Shown here: positions 1 to 5,675 of the stretch, piece after piece
How positions within the stretch are numbered: position 1 is the stretch's first letter
Layout of the letters: the number at the start of each line of letters is the position of its first letter
Assembly: GCA_024405255.1 (NCBI GenBank)
Contig: JAKSOY010000267.1
Coordinates: 1-5,675 of the forward strand
Direction: 5' to 3'
DNA length: 5,675 nt
Source: Kiritimatiellia bacterium
Lineage (GTDB): Bacteria; Verrucomicrobiota; Kiritimatiellia; RFP12; UBA1067
Translations under genes and position numbers: made by a program
The notes under the pieces: model-generated
The model's input: the letters and a program-made list of their open reading frames with translations, nothing else
What the model was told of the DNA's origin: nothing
Databases searched by the model: none

Positions 1-1
1 G

Positions 2-2656
2 TTCGACGACTACTGGTGGCCGAGCCAGGGCATGGGCGGCAAGTATCCGATTCCGGTGCAGCATCGCTGCAAGGACGTCGTGGCGAAAGCCTACACGCGC
101 GCGGCGGCGCCCGGAAAGGTGGCGAATGAAATCGCGCGCACGACGGCTTTCGAGACCGCGAAGGGCGTCTACCGTCTCGCGGCGGACGGCGACAAGGTTC
201 TCGTCTATTCCTGGGAGGAGATGAAGAATCCGCGCCAGAAGGGACTGGGCTGGTTCTCCCCGCCCACGGTGAACGGTCTCGACGAGGCGGCGGTGGACTG
301 GTTCCTGCACGACATCTACGAGCCGCACTACCGGCATTTCAAGAAGGAATTTGCAGACGGCACGATTGTCGGCTTCTTCTTCGACGAACCGGAATTCCAG
401 AGCTGGTGGGGTCCGACGCTCGAAAAGGAACTCGTCCGCCGGGGCGAGAATGTCGCCGAACTGCTCACGGCGCTCAAGTTCAAGTTGGACGATGACGAGG
501 CGCAGAAGCGTGCGCGCTATCAGTTCCTCCAGGCGCGCGCCGAGGTGTGGGGCCGCACGCTGTACGGCCGGCAGAGCGCCTGGTGTAAGGCGCACGGCGT
601 CTATTCGAGCGGACACTTCCTCGAGCACGACAACTGCTACTACAGCTTCGGCCTCGCCTGCGGCAACGTGATGGAGCAGATGAAGCATGTGGAGGTGCCG
701 GGTGTCGACCTCGTGTGCCGCCAGTACTATCCGCATCAGCGCGAGAACGTGAAGAAGCAGATCGCGTTCGGCCAGATGCCGAAGTACTCTTCGTCCGTGG
801 CGCATGTCTACAACCTGCACAACGGTTTGAACTGGTGTGAAATCTTCGGTGCCTATTTCCAGGACATCACCTATCCGCAGATGAAGTGGCTTCTTGACTG
901 GCATCAGTCGCAGGGGTGCTACTATCTGATTCCGCATTCGTTCAATCCGAAGGCGCCGAACGACACGGACTGCCCGCCCTATTTCTACAATGGCGGCTTC
1001 GAACCGCGCTACCCGCTGTTCCGCCTCTGGGCGGACTACAACAACCGTTGCGCGATGTTGCTGTCCGAAGGCGAGCACGTGTGCCGTATCGCCCAGTGCG
1101 TGCCGGCGATGAGCTTCCACATCGGCAAGACGATTCGTCCGGAGATGTTCGCGTTCGCCATTCAGGATGCGCAGCTCGACAGCGACTGGATGGAGTACGA
1201 CGCCGTGGAATCGGCGACCATTGAGAAGAATCCGCGCACGGGGCGTCCGTCGCTGCGTACGCTGAAGGGCAAGGAACACTACGACGTCCTCACGCTCCCC
1301 GCAACCGAATTCGTACCGTGGGCCACGCTTGAGAAGGCGCTCGCCTTCGCGAAGGCGGGCGGCGTCGTGGTGGGTTACGGCATCAAGCCGGTGAACACGC
1401 CCACGCGCGGCAAGACTGCGGCGGAAGTGCAGAAGCTCGTTGCGGCGATCTTCGCGCAGCCGACGGCGCTCTTCCTCGCCGGCGAACCGAATGGCACGCA
1501 GCTGCGTTCCGCGCTGGCGAAGAACTATCCGGGCGAGTCGCGTCCGCTGGCGATCCGCGACCTCGACTTCGTCGGCCTGAACGACGGTCGTATGCTCGCG
1601 CTCGACCAGTACGAGAAGAACGGCGACCGGATTTTCTTCGTCGCGAACCAGGACTTCGCGCACGCGCGCGACCTCAAGGTTCGGGCGGCCTGGCCGGCTG
1701 CGGAAGCCGAACTCTGGGATCCGATGCAGGGCACGGTGGAGAAGCCGGCGGTTGAAAACGGGTGCGTGCGTCTCCCGCTTGCGCCGAGCGGCGCGGCGTT
1801 CCTCGTGTGGCCGAAGCGGCCGACGGCGGGCGTGCTTGCGCGCGTCGAACAGCCGACTGGCGCGGTCGTGGCGGCGACGGTCAAGGAGACCGTGACGCCG
1901 GTCACGCTGGCGAAGGAAGTGAATGTGGCCGATCAGGCCCTCACGGGGGCGAAGTGGATCTGGTATCCGACTGACATGAAGGCGCAGGGCAAGGTCGAGT
2001 TCTTCACAACCGTCGATCTGCCGAAGGCCGGACAGGCGGAGCTGGTCTTCTCGTGCGACAATGCGGCGACATTCTTTGTGAACGGCAAGCAAGTCGCCTG
2101 CCAGAAGGCCGGAGGCGGCGACTACAACGGCTGGCGCAAGCCCACGAAGGCGACGTTCGAACTCGCGAAAGGTTTGAATAAAATCCGTGTCCTCGGCGAC
2201 AACGTGATTCCGGGCTGGGCGGGATTGGTCGCGGCCATCAAGCTGCCCGATGGACGTGTGCTGCGTACGGACGAGACGTGGCGTGTGACGCGCGATCCCT
2301 CGGGAACGATACAGAAACTCGTGCCGGCGAAGAGCGTCGGCACCTACGGGTGCGGTCCGTGGGGTCGGTTCAACGAGAGTCGTCGCCGTACGCGCAGCCC
2401 GTTTGCGGAAAGCGTCGAGACGACATTGGCGTTTACGTGTCCGCCGCTCGCCGCGGGTGAGCGTCTCTATCTCGTGTGCGATGATGTCGCGGGCGAGCAG
2501 AGTGCGGCGGTGAATGTGAACGGCGCCTTCGCGGGCGGCTTCATCGGCGCGCCGTATCGTGTGGACCTGACGAAGGCGGTGAAGGCGGGGGCGGCGAATA
2601 CGCTCTCGATCAAGCCGTTCCGGGTGAAGAATCCGCGCCTCGTGGTGCAGAAGTAA
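2..2656 (+). CDS. Large multidomain glycoside hydrolase, GH106 (alpha-L-rhamnosidase)-like, 5' end missing
   Basis: The frame is open from base 2, ten codons before the first Met at 32, so the true start and any signal peptide lie outside the window; 884 codons are visible before TAA at 2654-2656. Numbering from Met 32: residues about 60-400 look like a (beta/alpha)8 catalytic domain rich in aromatics, with WFSPP at 74-78, FFFDEPE ending at E121 and GHFLEHD at 194-200; E119/E121 and E198 are candidate catalytic acids. Residues about 416-460 (HYDVLTLPATEF, then GGVVVGYG) resemble the GATase-like domain that follows the barrel in many such enzymes. From W642 (KWIWYP) begins a jelly-roll like those of bacterial alpha-L-rhamnosidases, and about 785-874 is a second beta-sandwich of GH2 sugar-binding type, ending in NTLSIKPFRVKNPRL. 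This order fits GH106, but the family and substrate are inferred; another uncharacterised GH family is possible. It is probably cotranscribed with the oxidoreductase 13 bases downstream. Confidence 0.72.
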   Translation, partial: FDDYWWPSQGMGGKYPIPVQHRCKDVVAKAYTRAAAPGKVANEIARTTAFETAKGVYRLAADGDKVLVYSWEEMKNPRQKGLGWFSPPTVNGLDEAAVDWFLHDIYEPHYRHFKKEFADGTIVGFFFDEPEFQSWWGPTLEKELVRRGENVAELLTALKFKLDDDEAQKRARYQFLQARAEVWGRTLYGRQSAWCKAHGVYSSGHFLEHDNCYYSFGLACGNVMEQMKHVEVPGVDLVCRQYYPHQRENVKKQIAFGQMPKYSSSVAHVYNLHNGLNWCEIFGAYFQDITYPQMKWLLDWHQSQGCYYLIPHSFNPKAPNDTDCPPYFYNGGFEPRYPLFRLWADYNNRCAMLLSEGEHVCRIAQCVPAMSFHIGKTIRPEMFAFAIQDAQLDSDWMEYDAVESATIEKNPRTGRPSLRTLKGKEHYDVLTLPATEFVPWATLEKALAFAKAGGVVVGYGIKPVNTPTRGKTAAEVQKLVAAIFAQPTALFLAGEPNGTQLRSALAKNYPGESRPLAIRDLDFVGLNDGRMLALDQYEKNGDRIFFVANQDFAHARDLKVRAAWPAAEAELWDPMQGTVEKPAVENGCVRLPLAPSGAAFLVWPKRPTAGVLARVEQPTGAVVAATVKETVTPVTLAKEVNVADQALTGAKWIWYPTDMKAQGKVEFFTTVDLPKAGQAELVFSCDNAATFFVNGKQVACQKAGGGDYNGWRKPTKATFELAKGLNKIRVLGDNVIPGWAGLVAAIKLPDGRVLRTDETWRVTRDPSGTIQKLVPAKSVGTYGCGPWGRFNESRRRTRSPFAESVETTLAFTCPPLAAGERLYLVCDDVAGEQSAAVNVNGAFAGGFIGAPYRVDLTKAVKAGAANTLSIKPFRVKNPRLVVQK

Positions 2657-2669
2657 AGGGGGAAGAGAC

Positions 2670-4004
2670 ATGAATCGGAGAGAGTTCATTCAGAGCGGCG
2701 TCGGGACGTTTTTCATTGCATCGGCGGATCGGCTGCTGGGCGCGGGCGCGCCCAGCAACCGCGTGCGGCTTGCGATCGTCGGCTGCCACGCCAAAGGGCG
2801 CGGCATTGCCGTGATGCGCTCGGCGATGAAGGTGCCAGGCGTTGAAATCGCCTGCGTGTGCGATGTCGACGCGCGGGCGCGTGCGTTCGCGGCGGCGGAA
2901 GTGCTCAAAAAGACGGGTGTGAAGCCGCGCGAGGAAAAGGACCTGCGCAAGGTGCTGGAGGACCGCACGATCGACGGCATCCTCTCGGAAACGCCGGATC
3001 ATTTCCATGCCTATTCCGCCGTGATGGCGATGAAGGTCGGCAAGGCCGTGTATGTGGAAAAGCCGTGCTGCTTCTGTCCCGCCGAAGGACAGATCCTCCG
3101 CCGCGTCGCGAAGGAGACGGGGATGGTGCTGCAGGTCGGTTCGCAGCGTCGTTCGTCGCTCACCTATCGCGCGGCGATCGACTGGGCGAAACAGACGAAC
3201 GCATTGGGCGAACTGACGCGTGCCAAGGCCTGGTACGCGAACAATCGGGCGTCCATCGGTACGGGACGCAAAGTGGCGGTTCCCGAGTGGCTCGACTGGG
3301 ACCTCTGGCAGGGTCCGGCGCCGCGCACGGAATTCCGCGACAACATCGTGCACTACAACTGGCATTGGTTCCGTCGGTGGGGTACGTCGGAGATGGGAAA
3401 CAACGCGCCGCATTTTGCGGACATCTCGCGCTGGGCGCTCGGACTCGATGAATTCCCCGTGACGGTGACGTGCAAGGGCGGGCTGCTGGAGCCGAAGGGC
3501 GGCGACTTCGAGTGGCCCGACACGTTCGACGCGAAGTTCGTCTACGCGAACGGCAAGGAGATCGACTTCGATCTCAAGTGCCACACACCGAACCTCAAGC
3601 CCTATCGGAATGTCGGTACGGGCACTGTGGTGTCGGGTGCGAAGGGGTCGATTTTCTTTGCGCCGAACGATGTGGCACGCGCCTTTGATACGAACGGCAA
3701 ATGCATCAAGGTGTGGAATTCCCATTCGATCAGCGTGAAGCAGACGACGTCCACAACCAATCCGACCGCCTCGCTCGACGTGCGCCATCTCGATAATTTC
3801 GTGACGTGCCTGCGGGCGAAGAATCCGAAGACGAACGCGGATGCGGAACAGGGCGTGAAGTCCTCCGTGCTGCCGCTCTTGGCGAACATCTCGCTCGACT
3901 GCGGCGAGACGCTCAAGCTCGATCCGACCACGGGTGAACTCAAGTCCAAAGCGGGCGCCAATGCCTGGGCGCGCGAGTACGAGAAGGGCTGGGAGCTCGT
4001 TTAA
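2670..4004 (+). CDS. Gfo/Idh/MocA-family NAD(P)-dependent oxidoreductase with Tat signal
   Basis: 444 residues, a usual length for secreted members of this family. Met 2670 is preceded by AGGGGG (2657-2662) at 7-base spacing, a strong Shine-Dalgarno that fixes the start. The N-terminus NRREFIQSG followed by a hydrophobic stretch (VGTFFIA) is a twin-arginine signal, implying export of a folded, cofactor-loaded enzyme; cleavage probably falls between about residues 19 and 28. The Rossmann fold starts at VRLAIVGCHAKGRG (32-45). ETPDHFHAY starts at 107, and YVEKP (128-132) carries the family's catalytic-type lysine K131. The C-terminal alpha/beta substrate domain includes H248-F-A-D251 followed by a Trp, matching the family's conserved His/Asp region. 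Members oxidise, reduce or epimerise sugars, inositols or amino sugars with NAD(P); the substrate cannot be read here. An oddity is His40 where the dinucleotide motif usually has its second Gly. Its position after a glycoside hydrolase suggests action on a released sugar. Confidence 0.92.
   Translation: MNRREFIQSGVGTFFIASADRLLGAGAPSNRVRLAIVGCHAKGRGIAVMRSAMKVPGVEIACVCDVDARARAFAAAEVLKKTGVKPREEKDLRKVLEDRTIDGILSETPDHFHAYSAVMAMKVGKAVYVEKPCCFCPAEGQILRRVAKETGMVLQVGSQRRSSLTYRAAIDWAKQTNALGELTRAKAWYANNRASIGTGRKVAVPEWLDWDLWQGPAPRTEFRDNIVHYNWHWFRRWGTSEMGNNAPHFADISRWALGLDEFPVTVTCKGGLLEPKGGDFEWPDTFDAKFVYANGKEIDFDLKCHTPNLKPYRNVGTGTVVSGAKGSIFFAPNDVARAFDTNGKCIKVWNSHSISVKQTTSTTNPTASLDVRHLDNFVTCLRAKNPKTNADAEQGVKSSVLPLLANISLDCGETLKLDPTTGELKSKAGANAWAREYEKGWELV
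2734..2757 (+). repeat. Strong GC-rich hairpin inside the oxidoreductase signal-peptide region
   Basis: TGCTGGGCGC (2734-2743) and GCGCCCAGCA (2748-2757) are perfect reverse complements with a four-base GGGC loop, giving a 10-bp, mostly G-C stem in the mRNA. It starts 64 bases after the ATG and covers the codons for Leu-Leu-Gly-Ala-Gly-Ala-Pro-Ser at the end of the signal peptide. No U-tract follows, so it is not an intrinsic terminator. It could slow ribosomes during Tat-signal emergence or affect mRNA processing, but in GC-rich coding DNA with Gly/Ala codons it could also be incidental. Confidence 0.6.
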
Positions 4005-4027
4005 GGATTCTTGGAAAGAAGAAGAAG

Positions 4028-4909
4028 ATGGGTCTCTTTGGTACAGTAATCGGCGCGCTCTTCGGTTCGCGGTTCGGCTGGCTCGGATCGCTCGCGTGCG
4101 CAACGCTCGGGAGCTATCTCGAAGAGACCTTGAAGAAAAAAGGGGCCGAGGCCTGGGCCCAGCAGCGAATGGAACAGGAGGCGCGCGAACGGATGAGCGC
4201 GCGCCAGGAACGAACGCGCGCACGCTCGTCGTTCCAGAACGAGGTCCTCTTCCTCACGGCCGTCGGCGCAATGCTGGCCAAGCTGGCGAAAGCCGATGGT
4301 CGCATCGACGAGTCGGAAATCAAAGCGGGCGAGCGTGCGTTCGAGCGTCTCGGCTTGACGCCCGAGAAGCGCGCGTTCGTCATTCGCGCGTTTCGTGCGG
4401 CGAAACTCGATGGTCGAACGATCTTCGAGTACGCCGCCTCGTTCACGGCCGCGACGCCGGCACGTGCGATGCGCGAGCTCTTCTATGACATCCTCTGGGA
4501 CCTTGCCTGCGCAGATGGCGTGCTGACGCCTGAAGAGCGGCGCATTCTCGAGATGATCACGACCTCGCTCGGCATTCGTGCCTCGCTCTTTCTGGAAGAG
4601 TATCGACAGCGCCGCGGCACCTTCCGCGAAGGGTCCACTTCGCAAAAGAAGCGCCAGGAAGATCGGCGGCGTACGTCTTCCTCGTCGGAAGAATCCTCGT
4701 CGAAAGTCGATCCCTATTGGCTGTTGGGCTGTGCCCGCACGGCGTCGGACGACGAAGTCCGTCGCGCCTACCGTGCACAGGCGAAGAAGTACCATCCCGA
4801 TCTGCTGCGCGCGCAGGGCCTGCCTGAAGAACTCATCAAGAGGGCCAACGAGCGAATGGCACGCATCAACGCCGCGTGGGACGAAATCAAGCACGCACGC
4901 GGGCTTTGA
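4028..4909 (+). CDS. djlA: DjlA-like co-chaperone: membrane anchor, TerB domain, C-terminal J domain
   Basis: 293 residues, close to E. coli DjlA (271), with the same order of parts. The start at 4028 follows GGAAAG (4013-4018) in a purine-rich leader at 9-base spacing. Residues 2-31 are hydrophobic and glycine-rich with G5, G9, G13 and G17 at exact four-residue steps, resembling the glycine-patterned membrane segment of DjlA. A charged stretch follows (32-68). The TerB-like helical domain spans about 72-197 and has two acidic motifs, KADGRIDESE (88-97) and ADGVLTPEE (162-170). A Ser-rich linker lies at about 213-226. The J domain runs from D228 (DPYWLLG) to the end, with the diagnostic Y-H256-P257-D258 that stimulates DnaK ATPase. 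The family acts at the inner membrane, recruiting DnaK to the cytoplasmic face. The gene lies 23 bases after the oxidoreductase and may share its transcript, though no functional link to sugar metabolism is evident. No clear intrinsic terminator follows it. Confidence 0.9.
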   Translation: MGLFGTVIGALFGSRFGWLGSLACATLGSYLEETLKKKGAEAWAQQRMEQEARERMSARQERTRARSSFQNEVLFLTAVGAMLAKLAKADGRIDESEIKAGERAFERLGLTPEKRAFVIRAFRAAKLDGRTIFEYAASFTAATPARAMRELFYDILWDLACADGVLTPEERRILEMITTSLGIRASLFLEEYRQRRGTFREGSTSQKKRQEDRRRTSSSSEESSSKVDPYWLLGCARTASDDEVRRAYRAQAKKYHPDLLRAQGLPEELIKRANERMARINAAWDEIKHARGL

Positions 4910-4967
4910 TATTTTTTTGAAAATACCCCCTTGCGCTCTTGGGACGAATATGATACAATATGCGCCG
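4908..4967 (+). promoter_or_regulatory. Strong sigma70-type promoter with UP-like element for the tRNA operon
   Basis: TTGCGC (4931-4936) and TACAAT (4954-4959) are separated by exactly 17 bases, and TG at 4951-4952 makes an extended -10. Directly upstream, 4910-4925 is a solid A/T tract (T-run then AAAATA) at about -41 to -57, where alpha-subunit UP elements sit. Between the -10 and the expected start near 4966-4967 the sequence is GCGCC-rich, like the discriminators of stringently controlled stable-RNA promoters. It lies 12 bases before the tRNA-Leu 5' end, leaving a short leader. The parts are read from sequence; strength and ppGpp control are inference. Confidence 0.78.
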
Positions 4968-4978
4968 TTTTCACGCCT

Positions 4979-5063
4979 GCTCGGGTGGTGAAATTGGCAG
5001 ACACGTATGCTTGAGGTGCATATGGAGAGATCCTTGCGGGTTCGAGTCCCGCCCCGAGCACCA
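4979..5063 (+). tRNA. tRNA-Leu (anticodon GAG)
   Basis: An 85-base class II tRNA with encoded CCA. The acceptor GCTCGGG (4979-4985) pairs with CCCGAGC (5053-5059), followed by discriminator A5060 and CCA 5061-5063. The anticodon stem TATGC/GCATA (5006-5010/5018-5022) closes the loop TTGAGGT, placing GAG at 5013-5015, which reads CUC and CUU. The extra arm has GGA/TCC around GAGA (about 5024-5033), as expected for Leu. The T arm is GCGGG-TTCGAGT-CCCGC (5036-5052). The D arm carries the typical TGGTGAAATTGGCAGACA pattern. All stems are intact, so it should be functional. It is the first gene of a two-tRNA transcript, 10 bases before tRNA-Tyr. Confidence 0.97.
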
Positions 5064-5073
5064 TTCCATTTAT

Positions 5074-5159
<86 letters not shown>

Positions 5160-5164
5160 TTCGG

Positions 5165-5198
5165 AAACCCCAGTAAATACTGGGGTTTTTCTTTTTTT
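5165..5198 (+). terminator. Intrinsic terminator of the tRNA-Leu/tRNA-Tyr operon
   Basis: AAACCCCAG (5165-5173) and CTGGGGTTT (5180-5188) form a perfect 9-bp stem with a six-base TAAATA loop. The T-run from 5186 to 5198 is interrupted only by C5191. It starts six bases after the tRNA-Tyr CCA, consistent with a factor-independent terminator that also limits 3' processing. On the minus strand there is no matching U-tract, only a short A/U stretch, so it acts mainly on + strand transcripts. Confidence 0.93.
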
Positions 5199-5220
5199 AG
5201 GGGTCTTTTCTCCCTCTGCC

Positions 5221-5260
5221 ACCATTCCCCCATTTTCCCCCAATTTCTGCCCATTTTCGC
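5221..5260. repeat. Four degenerate 10-base pyrimidine-rich blocks
   Basis: The bases fall into four consecutive blocks on the pattern (C)CATTTTCCCC: ACCATTCCCC, CATTTTCCCC, CAATTTCTGC and CCATTTTCGC. Matches are imperfect, but the A/T then C alternation holds at a period near one DNA helical turn. On the minus strand this is a purine-rich GGGGAAAATG-like series, which explains the repeated Gly-Glu-Asn in the spurious minus frame. Function is unknown; it may be simple-sequence drift. Confidence 0.45.
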
Positions 5261-5264
5261 CTAG

Positions 5265-5290
5265 GGTAAACCACCAATTACCACTAAACC
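5265..5290. repeat. Left arm of a long-range inverted repeat
   Basis: GGTAAACCACC (5265-5275) and AATTACCACTAAAC (5276-5289) are exact reverse complements of GGTGGTTTACC (5473-5483) and GTTTAGTGGTAATT (5448-5461). All 25 contiguous bases of this arm are matched; the partner arm has an 11-base insertion in the middle. The arms are about 160 bases apart. Confidence 0.75.
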
Positions 5291-5314
5291 AAACCCCAAT
5301 AAAACAAGGGGTTT
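5291..5314. repeat. Hairpin resembling a second copy of the tRNA terminator stem
   Basis: AAACCCC (5291-5297) pairs with GGGGTTT (5308-5314) around a 10-base A-rich loop. Aligned without gaps to the tRNA terminator hairpin (5165-5188), it matches at 19 of 24 positions, including part of the loop. No T-run follows, so it should be a poor terminator. It lies directly inside the left arm of the inverted repeat. Confidence 0.6.
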
Positions 5315-5441
5315 CCGCATTTTCCGCGATCCCGCTTTCCCGTCCGTTGCCACTAGCCCCGAAAATCGGCCTTTCTGCCGTGCGCGGGTTCGCTTCCTGG
5401 TGGTGAAATGTGCGCCATTCCCTGCGGCTGGCGGGTGGCTG

Positions 5442-5483
5442 GTGGTAGTTTAGTGGTAATTTAGTGGCAATAGGTGGTTTACC
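5442..5483. repeat. Degenerate 10-11-base tandem repeats and right arm of the inverted repeat
   Basis: Four adjacent units start with GTGG: GTGGTAGTTTA (5442-5452), GTGGTAATTTA (5453-5463), GTGGCAATAG (5464-5473) and GTGGTTTACC (5474-5483). The first two differ at one base. The 5448-5461 and 5473-5483 parts form the right arm complementary to 5265-5289. The extra 11 bases relative to the left arm (5462-5472) equal about one repeat unit, so unit gain or loss explains the arm difference. Confidence 0.65.
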
Positions 5484-5675
5484 GATTGCGGGGTGATAGT
5501 TGGCAATCAATGCTTCCCGCCACCACCGCAGCAAGGCAAGCCCCCGCGTCTAGCCGTCACGGAAAGGGGACACGCCAGCCGCCAGCATAACCCGCCACGG
5601 GCAACACCACGGGGCAAGCCAGCCGCACCCGCCAGCCACACCCACACCATCCACCCAGCAGGGCACCCCCCCCAC

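Larger units (their letters stand above)
5199..5675. other. Repeat-rich non-coding segment after the tRNA operon
   Basis: I find no convincing gene here. The open frames are short, have no recognisable domain, and the longest ones run across the tRNAs. Composition changes sharply from the coding part. About 5216-5263 is pyrimidine-rich with roughly 10-base blocks, about 5399-5483 is G/T-rich, and 5558-5675 is C/A-rich with only two T residues. It contains inverted and tandem repeats listed separately and ends in eight consecutive C (5666-5673). No copy of the tRNA 3' end, DnaA-box cluster, transposase or integrase fragment was recognised. It could be an intergenic spacer, a degraded insertion beside tRNA genes, or the edge of a repeat that broke the assembly. 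Confidence 0.6.

Noticed and set aside
2610..4223. 537-residue minus-strand open frame opposite the oxidoreductase
   Set aside because: It is Arg/His-rich with no recognisable domain and lies exactly opposite a well-supported Gfo/Idh/MocA gene. Long antisense frames are common opposite GC-rich genes.
4001..4894. 297-residue minus-strand open frame opposite the DjlA-like gene
   Set aside because: It is a composition shadow: the plus strand carries the J-domain HPD motif and both TerB acidic motifs in order.
4910..4925. TATTTT/AAAATA as a terminator of the DjlA-like gene
   Set aside because: The stem is only six A-T pairs, has no following U-tract, and fits better as the UP-like tract of the tRNA promoter.
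4768..5064. 98-residue minus-strand frame
   Set aside because: It begins in antisense tRNA-Leu and continues opposite the J-domain coding sequence, a known type of mistaken prediction.
5430..5524. Possible tRNA-like element: GGCGGG at 5430-5435, a D-arm-like TAGTTTAGTGGTAA, and CCCGCC followed by ACCA at 5516-5525
   Set aside because: The end pairing and D-like word are suggestive of tRNA-Gly. However, no T arm (GGTTC loop) or 5-bp T stem precedes the 3' side, and no consistent anticodon arm can be drawn.

Overview
The window is GC-rich bacterial DNA, tightly packed and coding on the + strand for the first 4.9 kb. After that come a two-gene tRNA cluster and about 480 bases with no convincing gene. 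A Tat-exported Gfo/Idh/MocA oxidoreductase beside a very large multidomain glycoside hydrolase is a pairing typical of polysaccharide-degrading members of the PVC superphylum (Kiritimatiellota, Lentisphaerota, Verrucomicrobiota). That assignment is inferred from gene content only. The irregular start and the abrupt C-rich end suggest a metagenomic contig.

Layout: (1) 2-2656 is the 3' part of a glycoside hydrolase gene, open at the left edge. (2) 2670-4004 encodes a Gfo/Idh/MocA-family dehydrogenase with a twin-arginine signal. Only 13 bases separate it from the hydrolase and it has a strong Shine-Dalgarno. (3) 4028-4909 encodes a DjlA-like membrane-anchored J-domain co-chaperone with a TerB domain, 23 bases after the oxidoreductase. 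(4) 4908-4967 looks like a strong promoter: UP-like A/T tract, TTGCGC, 17-base spacer, extended TACAAT and a GC-rich discriminator. (5) It drives tRNA-Leu(GAG) and tRNA-Tyr(GTA), both with encoded CCA, ending at an intrinsic terminator (5165-5198). (6) 5199-5675 is non-coding by my reading. It holds degenerate short tandem repeats, a long-range inverted repeat, a second hairpin resembling the tRNA terminator, and a nearly T-free strand-asymmetric tract running to the window end.

How they work together: the hydrolase and oxidoreductase plausibly form part of a glycan or sugar-processing operon, the first releasing a sugar and the second oxidising or epimerising a sugar derivative outside the cytoplasm. 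The DjlA-like gene may be cotranscribed by proximity, but its role (DnaK partner at the inner membrane) is general. The tRNA operon is an independent transcription unit. I see no CRISPR array, transposase, integrase or clearly new multi-gene system. The least explained DNA is the repeat-rich segment downstream of the tRNAs.
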